Counted from the first letter of the stretch, positions 9,964 to 19,840 are shown. The stretch is DNA of 64,000 nucleotides from Pseudomonas orientalis (GCF_002934065.1 NZ_CP018049.1:1362501-1426500); one strand, 5' to 3'. Numbers and translations: made by a program. The notes: a model not told the origin generated them from the letters alone.

Positions 9964-11241
9964 GTGGACGATTACCAGCAGACGATACGCAGCTTGTCCG
10001 ATCGCATTGTGCTGGCGCAAACGCCGATCCGCGTCCTCGACGCCGTGAAGTGGGACGAGAACATTCGCCAGGGCTTTCTCAAGGCCAAGGGCAAGGCCAT
10101 GCCCGCCGTGGATCGCGATTACTACCTGAACCGGCCGCTGTCGTTCGATTCCAGCGCGGTCAAGCTGGAGTTCCAGAACATCGAGCGGGACATTACCCGC
10201 CGCCTCGGCCAGTTCAGCCCGGTGGGGCAGATCATGCGCCGCATGTGCCGAGAGTACCGCATGGTCGTGCGGATGCTCGAAGCCCGTGGTACCGAGGACT
10301 TCGGCCTGATCTCCCAGGAGCTCTACGGCGCCGCTTCCGACGCCTTCCACGCCGGCGACCCGACGCTGGCGGACCTGGGGCTGATGCTTTCGGACTACCT
10401 GAACAACATCGATGGCCGGGGCGACCTCAAGGACGAAGCCAAGACCCTGACCGCCAAGGATGCGGTGAGCCTGCTGCAGACCCGCTTGAACAAGGTGTTC
10501 GGCGAGGCCGAAGAGACCATCCGTGTATTCGAATCCGATGGCATCGTTGCCGACGCGGCAGCGGGCGCCGACTACATCAAGATCCGCGCCGACGCGATGT
10601 TCAACGACCGTGACGTGCGCGCCCTCGAAGTGCACGAAGGCTTGGTGCATGTGGGCACCACCCTCAATGGCCAGAACCAGCCGATCTGCACGTTCCTGTC
10701 CAAGGGGCCGCCTTCGTCCACCGTGACCCAGGAAGGCCTGGCGATCCTGATGGAGATCATCACGTTTGCCTCCTACCCCAGCCGGCTGCGCAAACTGACC
10801 AACCGCACCCGCGCCATCCATATGGTGGAGGAGGGCGCCGACTTCCTGCAGGTGTTCGAGTTCTTCCGCGAGCAAGGCTTTGAAATGGCTGAGAGCTACG
10901 GCAACGCCAGTCGGGTGTTCCGAGGTTCGGTGCCGACCGGCTTGCCGTTCACAAAGGACCTGTCCTACCTCAAGGGCTTTATCATGGTCTACAACTACAT
11001 CCAGCTGGCCGTGCGCAAGGGCAAGCTGGAACAGGTGCCGTTGCTGTTCTGCGGCAAGACGACCCTCGAAGATATGCGCACCTTGCGTCAACTGGTCGAC
11101 GAAGGCCTGGTAGTGCCACCCAAGTACCTGCCGGAACAGTTTCGCGACATGAACGCACTGGCGGCCTGGATGTGCTTTTCCAACTTCCTCAACCATTTGA
11201 GCCTGGACCGGATCGAGGCGGACTATTCCAATATCCTTTGA
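9964..11241 (+). CDS. DUF1704 / QEGLA-motif putative zinc metallopeptidase
   Basis: 425 aa from GTG 9964, with AGAGGAA about eight bases upstream. It belongs to the QEGLA-motif family (DUF1704), often labelled flavohemoglobin expression-modulating protein. Two motifs suggest a zinc enzyme: HEGLVH at residues 224-229 (an HExxxH pattern) and TQEGLA with Glu257 about 30 residues later. The eukaryotic members MATCAP/TMCP are carboxypeptidases that trim tubulin tails using this HExxxH arrangement. There is no signal peptide, so it should be cytoplasmic. The bacterial substrate is unknown. Probably co-transcribed with the preceding TetR gene. Confidence 0.85.
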   Translation: MDDYQQTIRSLSDRIVLAQTPIRVLDAVKWDENIRQGFLKAKGKAMPAVDRDYYLNRPLSFDSSAVKLEFQNIERDITRRLGQFSPVGQIMRRMCREYRMVVRMLEARGTEDFGLISQELYGAASDAFHAGDPTLADLGLMLSDYLNNIDGRGDLKDEAKTLTAKDAVSLLQTRLNKVFGEAEETIRVFESDGIVADAAAGADYIKIRADAMFNDRDVRALEVHEGLVHVGTTLNGQNQPICTFLSKGPPSSTVTQEGLAILMEIITFASYPSRLRKLTNRTRAIHMVEEGADFLQVFEFFREQGFEMAESYGNASRVFRGSVPTGLPFTKDLSYLKGFIMVYNYIQLAVRKGKLEQVPLLFCGKTTLEDMRTLRQLVDEGLVVPPKYLPEQFRDMNALAAWMCFSNFLNHLSLDRIEADYSNIL

Positions 11242-11307
11242 CCGGACGTCGATTCACCCGGGATCTCCCACGTCCGCCCATTTCATCTCACTCACGAGGC
11301 TCAACGG

Positions 11308-12213
11308 ATGAGAATCCTCGGCATTCTGTGCCTGCTACTCACATTGAACGGCTGCAGCTCCCTGTTGTTCTACCCGGAGCCCGGCTTGTCGTTCACGCCA
11401 CAAAAAGCTCACCTGGCGTATCGCGACGTCACCCTCACCACCGCCGACGGCGTGAAACTGCACGCCTGGTGGCTGCCGGCCAAGCCTGGCGTGCCCCTCA
11501 AGGGCACGGTGCTGCACCTGCACGGCAATGGCGGCAACCTGGCGTGGCATCTGGGCGGCAGTTGGTGGTTGCCGGAGCAGGGCTACCAGGTGCTGTTGCT
11601 CGACTATCGCGGGTATGGGCTTTCGCAAGGCAAGCCGTCATTGCCGGCCATCTATCAGGACGTGGACGCTGCTTTCAGCTGGCTGGATCAGGCGCCCGAA
11701 GCCCAGGGGCAGCCGTTGGTCGTGCTTGGCCAGAGCCTGGGGGGCGCCCTGGCGGTGCATTATCTGGCGGCTCACCCCGAGCGCCAGTCCCGGCTCAAGG
11801 CCCTGGTATTGGACGGTGTGCCTGCCAGTTATCGTGACGTGGGACAATTTGCCCTGAGCACATCCTGGTTAACATGGCCGTTTCAGGTCCCTCTGTCCTG
11901 GCTGGTACCTGACGCCGACAGCGCGATCAACGCCATGCCCCAGCTCAAGGGCGTTCCCAAACTGCTGTTTCACAGCCTGGATGATCCGATCGTGCCCGTG
12001 TCCAATGGCATCCGCCTGTATCAAGCGGCGCCACCGCCCAGGGTGCTGCAACTGACGCGGGGTGGGCATGTGCAGACGTTTGCCGACAAGACCTGGCAAA
12101 CCGTCATGCTGCGTTACCTGGACGACCCGCAGCATTTCAACGGCCTGCGGCGTCTGGGCGAAATACCGAATTACCCCCTTTCCAAGGTTGACCCATCAGA
12201 GAGCCCGCAATGA
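11308..12213 (+). CDS. Alpha/beta-hydrolase lipoprotein
   Basis: 301 aa. It begins MRILGILCLLLTLNGC, a lipoprotein signal with the lipidated Cys in LNGC, so it is probably anchored in the envelope. The hydrolase fold shows HLHGNGGN (oxyanion region), LLDYRGYG, the nucleophile elbow GQSLGG, an acid in FHSLDDPIVP and a late His in TRGGHVQTF. This resembles the YfhR/BEM46-type serine hydrolases; the substrate cannot be read from sequence. Its last codons overlap the start of the next small membrane protein gene (ATGA). Confidence 0.85.
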   Translation: MRILGILCLLLTLNGCSSLLFYPEPGLSFTPQKAHLAYRDVTLTTADGVKLHAWWLPAKPGVPLKGTVLHLHGNGGNLAWHLGGSWWLPEQGYQVLLLDYRGYGLSQGKPSLPAIYQDVDAAFSWLDQAPEAQGQPLVVLGQSLGGALAVHYLAAHPERQSRLKALVLDGVPASYRDVGQFALSTSWLTWPFQVPLSWLVPDADSAINAMPQLKGVPKLLFHSLDDPIVPVSNGIRLYQAAPPPRVLQLTRGGHVQTFADKTWQTVMLRYLDDPQHFNGLRRLGEIPNYPLSKVDPSESPQ

Positions 12214-12536
12214 GTGAAGAGCGCAACATGATCCCGCTGATTCTCACGGGAATCGGCACCATTATCGGTACGGTCGGGTGTTTGTGGTACTACGGCTACC
12301 TGCACTTCGCCAAGCCGGAAGATGCGCTGCTGCTCAGTGAGTTCACGATGCTCAAGACCGTGCCGGGTGAGGATTACAAAGTCTCATTGACCCCCGCCGC
12401 TCAAGTGGCGCAGTGCGTTGATGGCGTACTGGTGATGTTCGATACCGACCAGAAAGGCCTGAGCGGCGTGCTGGTGAACAACAAGAAACAGGCAGTGCGC
12501 TGCATGGGGCAAGAAACTCCGCAGCTGCAGCAGTGA
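12210..12536 (+). CDS. Small conserved membrane protein of unknown function
   Basis: 108 aa. One N-terminal membrane segment at about residues 7-30 (MIPLILTGIGTIIGTVGCLW) and a soluble tail of about 75 residues containing two Cys. The start overlaps the stop of the lipoprotein hydrolase, so the two are translationally coupled and may act together in the envelope. I do not recognise a named family. Confidence 0.75.
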   Translation: MSEERNMIPLILTGIGTIIGTVGCLWYYGYLHFAKPEDALLLSEFTMLKTVPGEDYKVSLTPAAQVAQCVDGVLVMFDTDQKGLSGVLVNNKKQAVRCMGQETPQLQQ

Positions 12537-12615
12537 ATTCTGTCTCCCTACCGTGGGAAACCACCCTTATCTTTACAGATTATTGATTTCACCCCTGTCA
12601 GTCCCTTAGCGGGCC

Positions 12616-12643
12616 GGAACCATCCTGACTCACCCACCACTGA
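12616..12643 (+). promoter_or_regulatory. hrp box (HrpL-type promoter), full consensus
   Basis: GGAACC at 12616-12621, 15-base spacer, CCACTGA at 12637-12643: an exact match to GGAACC-N15/16-CCACNNA, recognised by the type III secretion sigma factor HrpL/RspL. The harpin-like gene starts 60 bp downstream. Confidence 0.8.
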
Positions 12644-12702
12644 TTATGCACTGATTGGCAAGACTGATCGGTCCATCAAATCACAGGTTGGAGTTAGCAT
12701 TT

Positions 12703-13083
12703 ATGGCAGGTATCAACGGGATCTCGAGCGGCGCAAACATGGGCGGCATGGGCGGTGTGGGCGGCGCTGGCAATGGCCAGGGAAGCTCGCAAGGCCTCGA
12801 CCAGCAGATTAAAGATGTACAAAAGCAGATCCAGGACCTTAAAGCGAAAGGTTCTCAAGGCAATCAGGGCAATGGTGGTGCCGGTGGGGAAGATCCTCTC
12901 AAGGCATTGGAGGAGTTGCTGAAGAAGCTGCTCGCGCAGAAGGCGGGCGGCGCGCAGGGCGCTCAGGGTGCAGAAGGCGGTCAAGGCGCGCAAGAGAATC
13001 AAAGTGGCGGGCAGAGCGCGGGCCAGGGCCAGGGCCAGATTCAGCAGCCGGACTATCAAGGTGCAGGCCAGATCGGCGGCTGA
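12703..13083 (+). CDS. Harpin-like Gly/Gln-rich protein, candidate type III-secreted
   Basis: 126 aa from ATG 12703 (GGAG nine bases upstream); an in-frame extension to 12655 has no ribosome-binding site. The N-terminus MAGINGISSGANMGGMGGVG has no Sec signal and no acidic residue before Asp33. The protein has no Cys, is dominated by Gly, Gln, Ala and Ser, and contains two amphipathic helices (about residues 32-49 and 64-80, PLKALEELLKKLLAQK). Small, Gly-rich, Cys-free proteins with short leucine-containing helices are typical of harpins such as Xanthomonas Hpa1. The perfect hrp box 60 bp upstream supports expression with a type III system. It is a single-gene unit, ended by its own terminator. 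Family membership is inferred from composition and context, not from a direct match. Confidence 0.65.
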   Translation: MAGINGISSGANMGGMGGVGGAGNGQGSSQGLDQQIKDVQKQIQDLKAKGSQGNQGNGGAGGEDPLKALEELLKKLLAQKAGGAQGAQGAEGGQGAQENQSGGQSAGQGQGQIQQPDYQGAGQIGG

Positions 13084-13098
13084 TCCAAGCCCCTGAGG

Positions 13099-13126
13099 AA
13101 AACCGCCCATAGGGGCGGTTTTTTTT
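13099..13126 (+). terminator. Terminator of the harpin-like gene
   Basis: AAAACCGCCC/GGGGCGGTTTT stem-loop followed by a run of eight T. Confidence 0.92.
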
Positions 13127-13168
13127 CGTGCATCGGATGGCCAGTCGTCGGTCTGGGCAGGAATGCCT

Positions 13169-13196
13169 GGAACCTTATTTCGTCAGATACCACACA
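13169..13196 (+). promoter_or_regulatory. hrp box (HrpL-type promoter), full consensus
   Basis: GGAACC at 13169-13174, 15-base spacer, CCACACA at 13190-13196: a second exact match, 33 bp before the next small gene and separated from the harpin-like gene by a terminator, so it is an independent promoter. Confidence 0.8.
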
Positions 13197-13228
13197 AAGC
13201 GTTGTCACTCACACGGTTTGAGGCGAGG

Positions 13229-13423
13229 ATGGAATTCAAGATTCCAGTGCTGGAAAATATGCTGATCATGGCAAGGCAGCATGTGGCGATTGAACAGGAA
13301 GCTGCTCGCCGCAACAGGCTTGAGAGCCAGGCAGACAAGCAGGCGGGCCCGCAGATTCAAATGCCAGCTGAAGATACCGGTCGAACCGTCCAGTTCGACG
13401 AGCCCAAAAAAAACCCACCATAA
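13229..13423 (+). CDS. 64-aa charged protein behind an hrp box, function unknown
   Basis: Start at ATG 13229, with GAGG five bases upstream and the hrp box ending 33 bp before it; the longer in-frame ORF from 13163 would begin upstream of the promoter. It has a predicted amphipathic helix over residues 1-35 (MEFKIPVLENMLIMARQHVA) and a polar, disordered tail ending EPKKNPP. It has no Cys and no signal peptide. The early Glu residues fit type III export signals poorly, so it could be a small partner, chaperone or regulator rather than a secreted protein. The last codons and stop lie inside its own terminator hairpin. No family recognised. Confidence 0.6.
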   Translation: MEFKIPVLENMLIMARQHVAIEQEAARRNRLESQADKQAGPQIQMPAEDTGRTVQFDEPKKNPP

Positions 13424-13437
13424 GGTGGGTTTTTTTA
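13411..13437 (+). terminator. Terminator overlapping the end of the 64-aa gene
   Basis: AAACCCACC/GGTGGGTTT stem followed by T's. The gene's stop codon (TAA, 13421-13423) is in the loop. Confidence 0.9.
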
Positions 13438-13452
13438 TGCCGCTTCAATCAA

Positions 13453-14238
13453 TCAGTTAGCAACGGACGAGCGCGGCTTGACTGGCTGGTTGTCGTTGGA
13501 AATGGTCACTTCAACGCGACGGTTCATCGCACGGCCGGAGACGCTGCCGTTGTCGGCAACCGGATATTCCTTGCCGTAGCCCTGGGTCACGATGCGCGAA
13601 ATATCCACGCCTTGCTGTGCCAGTGCGCGCTGTACGGAAGCTGCACGACGCTCGGACAGGCTCTGGTTGTAAGAGTCGGAACCGGTGCTGTCGGTGTAGC
13701 CTTCGACGATCACTTTACGGTCCGGGTTGTCGCGCAGGAACTGAGCCAGCTTGGTGATGTTGACCAGACCGCTGGATTTGAGGTCGGACTTGTTGGTGGC
13801 GAACAGCACGTCACCAAAAGTCACCAGGGTGCCACGATCGGTTTGCTTGGCGTTCAAGCTGTCTTGCAGTTGCTTGATCTGCGCGTCACGGGCGTCCAGC
13901 AGGGCGCGGGCACGTTCGTCGCCAGCGTTTTTCAGCTTGGCTTCGGACTCACGCAGGGAAATGGTGTCTTTGGCCACTTCTACACGCTGGTTGGTCAGGT
14001 AAGCCAGTTGGTCGACTTTCTTCTCGTCTTCCTTGTCGCGGTAGGCCTTGTCTGCCTTGTCCAGCCATTCGCTGGCGTCTTTGGTTTCCAGCGCCGCGAG
14101 CTTGGTCGCCTGCGGGTTGGTTTGCAGGGCCGTGAAGTTGGTCCGTGCGTTTTCCAGATTCGCGTTAGGCGGGGTGGAGCAGGCTGCCAAGGCAACGCTC
14201 ATCGCCAACAGGGCAGGGATCATCAATTGTTTACGCAT
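13453..14238 (-). CDS. OmpA-family lipoprotein with N-terminal DUF4398-type region
   Basis: 261 aa. Lipoprotein signal MRKQLMIPALLAMSVALAAC (lipobox LAAC). Residues of about 25-140 form a charged helical region of DUF4398 type. The C-terminal 110 residues are an OmpA peptidoglycan-binding domain (VIVEGYTDSTGSDSYNQSLS, RRAASVQRAL, GRAMNRRVEV). It probably tethers the outer membrane to peptidoglycan. It lies 56 bp downstream of another DUF4398 lipoprotein, and the two likely form one operon. Confidence 0.92.
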   Translation of the reverse strand: MRKQLMIPALLAMSVALAACSTPPNANLENARTNFTALQTNPQATKLAALETKDASEWLDKADKAYRDKEDEKKVDQLAYLTNQRVEVAKDTISLRESEAKLKNAGDERARALLDARDAQIKQLQDSLNAKQTDRGTLVTFGDVLFATNKSDLKSSGLVNITKLAQFLRDNPDRKVIVEGYTDSTGSDSYNQSLSERRAASVQRALAQQGVDISRIVTQGYGKEYPVADNGSVSGRAMNRRVEVTISNDNQPVKPRSSVAN

Positions 14239-14294
14239 AGTCGTGTCGTCCTTTCAATTCGATATCAGGTGCGATGCAATCAAGGGGCAGCGGC

Positions 14295-14720
14295 TTACTT
14301 CTGCTGGATAGCAGCCGGGCGCATGCCTTCCTTACGCAACTCATCAACTGCTTTCTGGGAATCCTTCACCGCTTGCTCGGCCTTGGCAGCCTGCGCCTTA
14401 CGCTCAGCGACACGAGCATCCCACTCGGCTTGCTCAGCCAACATACGAGCTTTGTCGTAGTTCTTGTCGTGCATGGCGATTTCAGCTTCTTTGAGCTTGT
14501 CCTGGGCCGACTTCATTTCCACGGCTGCAAACTCGGTGCCGCCGGCGCTGACCGCGCTGTTGACCGCAGACTGGGTCACTGCGTACTGCTCGGTCGGCGG
14601 GTTACCGGCGCAACCTGCCAGAAGGAAGCTGGTGCCGATTGCCAGCGCGGCCAATTTAAGCCCGCGCAGGTGGTTAAACGAGGATTTGGCAGTGCTGGTC
14701 TTCATCGTCTTCAACTCCAT
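14295..14720 (-). CDS. DUF4398 lipoprotein
   Basis: 141 aa from ATG 14720, preceded by CAGGAG. Signal segment LKLAALAIGTSFLLAGC gives a lipobox LAGC. The mature part is helical and charged (FAAVEMKSAQDKLKEAEIAM) and typical of DUF4398, with a coiled-coil rich in Ala, Lys and Glu. First gene of a two-gene unit with the OmpA-type lipoprotein; both likely sit in the outer membrane facing the periplasm. Function unknown. Confidence 0.9.
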   Translation of the reverse strand: MELKTMKTSTAKSSFNHLRGLKLAALAIGTSFLLAGCAGNPPTEQYAVTQSAVNSAVSAGGTEFAAVEMKSAQDKLKEAEIAMHDKNYDKARMLAEQAEWDARVAERKAQAAKAEQAVKDSQKAVDELRKEGMRPAAIQQK

Positions 14721-15001
14721 TGGATAACTCCTGAAAAACATCAAAATCCATCTTGGTGGCCGTTTGCGGGCCCGGCGGTGAAGCACATGACGCCAGTTCA
14801 AACGAGCGTTCCAAGTGATGGCTTACTGGCTGTGACCGGAGGCTTTTTTCAAAAGTTCAGCGAAGATGGCGATTTGCCTAAAAAAATATCTGACTGATTG
14901 GTCAGCTTCAGAAAATTGGAACTTTCATAACGCGCAGCGGTACTCCGGACCGCTGAAAGGCCCGGAATACAAGGGTTGAATTGACTTCAGTAAAGGCGTG
15001 A

Positions 15002-15346
15002 TCAGTGTTTTTGCTCGTCAGCACCGGCTGACAAATCATGCAGATGTCGGCGCGACAACGTCAGAAATCGTGGGGTGGGCCCGACATCCTCATACAGCGG
15101 ATCGCCTTCCTCATCGGTGGCGATCACCTGCTGCCCCTTGACGTAAGGGAAGCTGGCTTCCAGTTCTTCCAGGGCGGCGCCGAGCAACTCGCCGAGCAGT
15201 TCTTCGGCGTGACGCTTGGGGTACATCTCGGCCAGGGCGGCCAGTCTCGCGGCGGCCTCCATATCCAGATGAATGGCGTATTCGGTTTTAGTCAGTTGAC
15301 CCTTGGCGGTCTCTTCCCAATGCTGGGGCAGGTCTCGAATTTTCAT
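15002..15346 (-). CDS. Conserved Pseudomonas protein, function unknown
   Basis: 114 aa from ATG 15346, with GAGG six bases upstream ([20 protein letters not shown]). Acidic and helical, no signal peptide, ending GADEQKH. Homologues in pseudomonads are sometimes named pilin assembly protein; nothing in this sequence or its neighbours supports that role. It is divergent from ppc. Confidence 0.8.
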   Translation of the reverse strand: MKIRDLPQHWEETAKGQLTKTEYAIHLDMEAAARLAALAEMYPKRHAEELLGELLGAALEELEASFPYVKGQQVIATDEEGDPLYEDVGPTPRFLTLSRRHLHDLSAGADEQKH

Positions 15347-15509
15347 GGCAACCTCAATAATGAGTGTCCAGCCGCCAGTGTGCATAACGCGGCGACCTGA
15401 TGTTGAGACTAGCGGGAAGCGGCAAGGTTTAAAGTGTCTTGTCAGAAACCTGCGCCGACGGCACTCTGGACCCCCTGCGCGTCCCGGATTTCTGGCTGGA
15501 GAGTGGCTG

Positions 15510-18137
15510 ATGAGTGATATCGATGCACGCTTGCGTGAGGATGTTCACCTGCTGGGTGAACTGTTGGGCAACACTATTCGAGAGCAATACGGCGGTGATT
15601 TTCTCGACAAGATCGAGCAGATCCGTAAAGGCGCCAAGGCTGACCGGCGCGGCGCGGGCGATGAGCTCAGCGCGAGCCTGAACCAGCTGCAGGAAGAGGA
15701 ACTGCTGCCCGTAGCCCGGGCCTTCAACCAGTTCCTGAACCTGGCCAACATTGCCGAGCAGTACCAGTTGATTCACCGGCGCGATGAATCGCAACCGGCG
15801 CCCTTCGAGTCCCGCGTGTTGCCGGAGTTGCTGGCGCGCCTGCAAAGCGAAGGCCATAGCGATGAGTCCCTGGCCCGCCAATTGGCGAGGCTGGAGATCG
15901 AGCTGGTGCTCACTGCCCACCCCACCGAAGTCGCACGTCGTACCCTGATCCAGAAGTACGATGCGATCGCCGCGCAACTGGCGCTGCAGGATCACCGTGA
16001 TCTCACCCGTGCCGAACGTGAGCAAATCCGTGAACGTTTGCAACGATTGATCGCCGAGGCCTGGCACACCGAGGAAATCCGCCGCGTGCGGCCCACGCCG
16101 GTGGATGAAGCCAAATGGGGCTTCGCGGTCATTGAGCATTCATTGTGGCAGGCCATTCCGAATTATTTGCGCAAGGCCGACCAGGCCTTGCATGCCGCTA
16201 CCGGTTTGCGCCTGCCGCTTGAGGCTGCGCCGATTCGGTTTGCCTCGTGGATGGGCGGCGACCGTGACGGCAACCCGAACGTCACCGCGCCGGTCACCCG
16301 TGAAGTGCTGTTGCTGGCGCGCTGGATGGCGGCCGATTTATACCTGCGCGATATCGATCAACTCGCCTCCGAGTTGTCCATGCAACAGGCCAGCGCGGCG
16401 TTGCAGGCCCAGGCGGGAGACAGCGTCGAACCCTACCGTGCGGTGCTCAAGCAATTGCGCGAGCGTTTGCGTGCCACGCGCCAGTGGGCCCATGCCTCGT
16501 TGAATGGCGCCGCAGCGGCACCGGAGCAGGTGTTGCGCGACAATCGCGACCTGCTCGGTCCGTTGCAACTGTGCTATCAGTCGCTGCATGAGTGCGGCAT
16601 GGGCGTGATCGCCGATGGCCCGTTGCTCGATTGCCTGCGCCGCGCCGTGACCTTTGGCCTGTTCCTGGTACGCCTGGACGTGCGCCAGGACTCTACTCGC
16701 CATGCGTCGGCCATGACTGAAATCACCGACTACCTTGGCCTGGGACGTTATGAGGACTGGGACGAAGAAGCGCGCATCGACTTCCTGAGCAAGGAACTGG
16801 ACAATCGTCGACCGCTGCTGCCGGGTTATTTCAAGCCGTCGGCAGACACGGCGGAAGTCTTGAACACCTGTCGGGAAATCGCCGCTGCACCGGCCGCATC
16901 GCTGGGCTCCTATGTGATTTCCATGGCCGGTGCCGCCTCGGACGTGCTGGCGGTGCAACTGCTGCTTAAAGAGTCCGGCGTGCAACGGCCAATGCGTGTG
17001 GTGCCGCTGTTCGAGACCCTGGCCGACCTGGATAACGCCGGGCCGGTGATGGAGCGGTTGTTGCAGCTGCCGGGCTATCGCGCGCGGTTGCAAGGCCCGC
17101 AGGAAGTGATGATCGGCTATTCGGACTCGGCCAAGGATGCCGGCACCACCGCCGCCGCCTGGGCGCAGTACCGGGCGCAGGAGCGCTTGGTGGACATCTG
17201 CCGTGAGCAGCAAGTGGAGTTGCTGTTGTTCCACGGTCGCGGTGGCACCGTCGGCCGTGGCGGCGGCCCGGCGCATGCGGCGATCCTGTCGCAGCCGCCG
17301 GGCTCGGTGGCGGGGCGGTTTCGCACCACCGAACAAGGCGAGATGATCCGCTTCAAGTTCGGCCTGCCGGACATTGCCGAGCAGAACCTCAACCTCTACC
17401 TGGCTGCGGTGCTTGAAGCCACATTGTTGCCGCCGCCGCCCCCCGAACCGGCCTGGCGTCATTTGATGGACGAATTGGCGGCCGACGGTGTCAGCGCCTA
17501 CCGCGCGGTGGTGCGGGAAAATCCGCAATTCGTCGAGTATTTCCGCCAGTCCACACCCGAACAGGAGCTGGGCCGCTTGCCGCTGGGCAGCCGCCCGGCC
17601 AAGCGGCGCGCCGGCGGTATTGAAAGCCTGCGCGCGATTCCCTGGATCTTCGGCTGGACCCAGACCCGCTTGATGCTGCCCGCCTGGCTCGGCTGGGAAG
17701 CGGCATTGAGCAAGGCCTTGGAGCGCGGCGAGGGTGAGTTGCTGGGGCAGATGCGCGAACAGTGGCCGTTCTTCCGCACGCGCATCGATATGCTGGAAAT
17801 GGTGCTGGCCAAGGCCGACGCCGATATCGCCCGGCTCTATGATGAGCGCCTGGTGCAGGCTGACTTGCTGCCATTGGGCGCGCATTTACGCGACCTATTG
17901 TCGCAGGCCTGCGAGGTGGTGCTTGGCCTGACCGGCCAGTCGCAACTGTTGGCCCACAGCCCGGACACCCTGGAGTTCATCCGCCTGCGTAACACCTACC
18001 TGGACCCCCTGCATCTGTTGCAGGCTGAATTGCTCGCCCGCTCGCGCCAGCGCGAAGCGGCGCAGGACAGCCCTCTGGAACAGGCGCTGCTGGTGTCCGT
18101 GGCCGGTATTGCCGCAGGTTTGCGCAACACCGGTTGA
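15510..18137 (+). CDS. ppc: Phosphoenolpyruvate carboxylase
   Basis: 875 aa from ATG 15510 (GGAG eight bases upstream); the open frame extends upstream to 15303 but without a plausible start signal. Catalytic landmarks: [14 protein letters not shown] (catalytic His), [28 protein letters not shown] and [16 protein letters not shown], ending RNTG as the family does. It forms oxaloacetate from PEP and bicarbonate to refill the TCA cycle. Cytoplasmic. A terminator-like hairpin follows. Confidence 0.97.
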   Translation: MSDIDARLREDVHLLGELLGNTIREQYGGDFLDKIEQIRKGAKADRRGAGDELSASLNQLQEEELLPVARAFNQFLNLANIAEQYQLIHRRDESQPAPFESRVLPELLARLQSEGHSDESLARQLARLEIELVLTAHPTEVARRTLIQKYDAIAAQLALQDHRDLTRAEREQIRERLQRLIAEAWHTEEIRRVRPTPVDEAKWGFAVIEHSLWQAIPNYLRKADQALHAATGLRLPLEAAPIRFASWMGGDRDGNPNVTAPVTREVLLLARWMAADLYLRDIDQLASELSMQQASAALQAQAGDSVEPYRAVLKQLRERLRATRQWAHASLNGAAAAPEQVLRDNRDLLGPLQLCYQSLHECGMGVIADGPLLDCLRRAVTFGLFLVRLDVRQDSTRHASAMTEITDYLGLGRYEDWDEEARIDFLSKELDNRRPLLPGYFKPSADTAEVLNTCREIAAAPAASLGSYVISMAGAASDVLAVQLLLKESGVQRPMRVVPLFETLADLDNAGPVMERLLQLPGYRARLQGPQEVMIGYSDSAKDAGTTAAAWAQYRAQERLVDICREQQVELLLFHGRGGTVGRGGGPAHAAILSQPPGSVAGRFRTTEQGEMIRFKFGLPDIAEQNLNLYLAAVLEATLLPPPPPEPAWRHLMDELAADGVSAYRAVVRENPQFVEYFRQSTPEQELGRLPLGSRPAKRRAGGIESLRAIPWIFGWTQTRLMLPAWLGWEAALSKALERGEGELLGQMREQWPFFRTRIDMLEMVLAKADADIARLYDERLVQADLLPLGAHLRDLLSQACEVVLGLTGQSQLLAHSPDTLEFIRLRNTYLDPLHLLQAELLARSRQREAAQDSPLEQALLVSVAGIAAGLRNTG

Positions 18138-18177
18138 GGTTTTTCGCGTGTTCTCAACGGCTTGCGAATGAACTGCG

Positions 18178-18209
18178 ACGACCGCCCGGAAAAGGACGGT
18201 CGTTGTTTG
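18178..18209 (+). terminator. Probable terminator of ppc
   Basis: ACGACCG/CGGTCGT stem with a 12-base loop, then TGTTTG; the T run is short. Confidence 0.6.
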
Positions 18210-18333
18210 AGGGGCGGGGTTGCGCTCCGGCAAACCCGTTGGCCGACGCACGCCTGGCGCGGGTTTCTCCTACTTTGGGCGGCTTGTGTGGCAGGGGCCT
18301 GCTGTGTATCTTGATCAGCCTTTGGCCGTTTGA

Positions 18334-19065
<732 letters not shown>

Positions 19066-19085
19066 TGCGTTGATCGGCTGCATTG

Positions 19086-19117
19086 ACAACGGCCCGCTTG
19101 CGGGCCGTTGTTGTTTA
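19086..19117 (+). terminator. Terminator of adk
   Basis: ACAACGGCCCGC/GCGGGCCGTTGT stem with a minimal loop, followed by TGTTT. Confidence 0.9.
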
Positions 19118-19153
19118 TACTGGCGCACTTTTTCGACTTGGACACCCACACCC

Positions 19154-19840
19154 ATGAGCACCCTGCTGGCCCTGGACACCGCGACTGAAGCTTGCTCGGT
19201 TGCCTTGCTGCACGATGGCAAAGTAACCAGCCACTACGAGGTGATCCCGCGCCTGCACGCGCAGAAGCTGTTGCCGATGATCAAGCAACTGCTGGAAGAC
19301 GCCGGCACCAGCCTGGCCGCCGTGGATGCCATCGCTTTCGGCCGTGGCCCCGGCGCGTTTACCGGCGTGCGCATTGCCATTGGCGTGGTGCAGGGCCTGG
19401 CATTTGCGCTGGAGCGTCCGGTGTTGCCGGTGTCCAACCTCGCCGTACTGGCCCAGCGTGCGCTGCGTGAACACGGTGCTGTGCAGGTGGCGGCGGCGAT
19501 CGATGCGCGGATGGATGAAGTGTATTGGGGCTGCTACCGCGAGAGCGCCGGTGAAATGCGCCTGGTTGGCGTGGAAGCGGTGCAGGCGCCGGAATCATCC
19601 GTGCTGCCGGGCGATGCCAGCGGTGATTGGTTCGGCGCCGGTACCGGCTGGGGATATGGCGAGCGGATCGGCGTCCAGCTGGTTGGCCAGGATGCCACGA
19701 TGCTGCCCCATGCAGAGGATTTACTGACCTTGGCGCGCTTCGCGTTCGAGCGTGGCGAGGCGATTCCCGCTGATCAGGCGGCGCCGGTGTACTTGCGCGA
19801 TAAGGTCGCGCAAACCAAGGCGGAACGCGGGATTATTTGA
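19154..19840 (+). CDS. tsaB: tRNA t6A biosynthesis protein TsaB
   Basis: 228 aa. ASKHA-fold ATPase-like start (LLALDTATEACSVALL) and the family motif FGRGPGAFTGVRIAIGVVQG. TsaB is the scaffold partner of TsaD and TsaE that transfers threonylcarbamoyl to A37 of ANN-decoding tRNAs. The adk-tsaB order is usual in Pseudomonas. tcdA, which cyclises t6A to ct6A, lies about 20 kb further on in this window. Confidence 0.95.
   Translation: MSTLLALDTATEACSVALLHDGKVTSHYEVIPRLHAQKLLPMIKQLLEDAGTSLAAVDAIAFGRGPGAFTGVRIAIGVVQGLAFALERPVLPVSNLAVLAQRALREHGAVQVAAAIDARMDEVYWGCYRESAGEMRLVGVEAVQAPESSVLPGDASGDWFGAGTGWGYGERIGVQLVGQDATMLPHAEDLLTLARFAFERGEAIPADQAAPVYLRDKVAQTKAERGII

Noticed and set aside
16338..17885. 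515-codon open frame antisense to ppc
   Set aside because: Shadow of a full-length, motif-complete phosphoenolpyruvate carboxylase.
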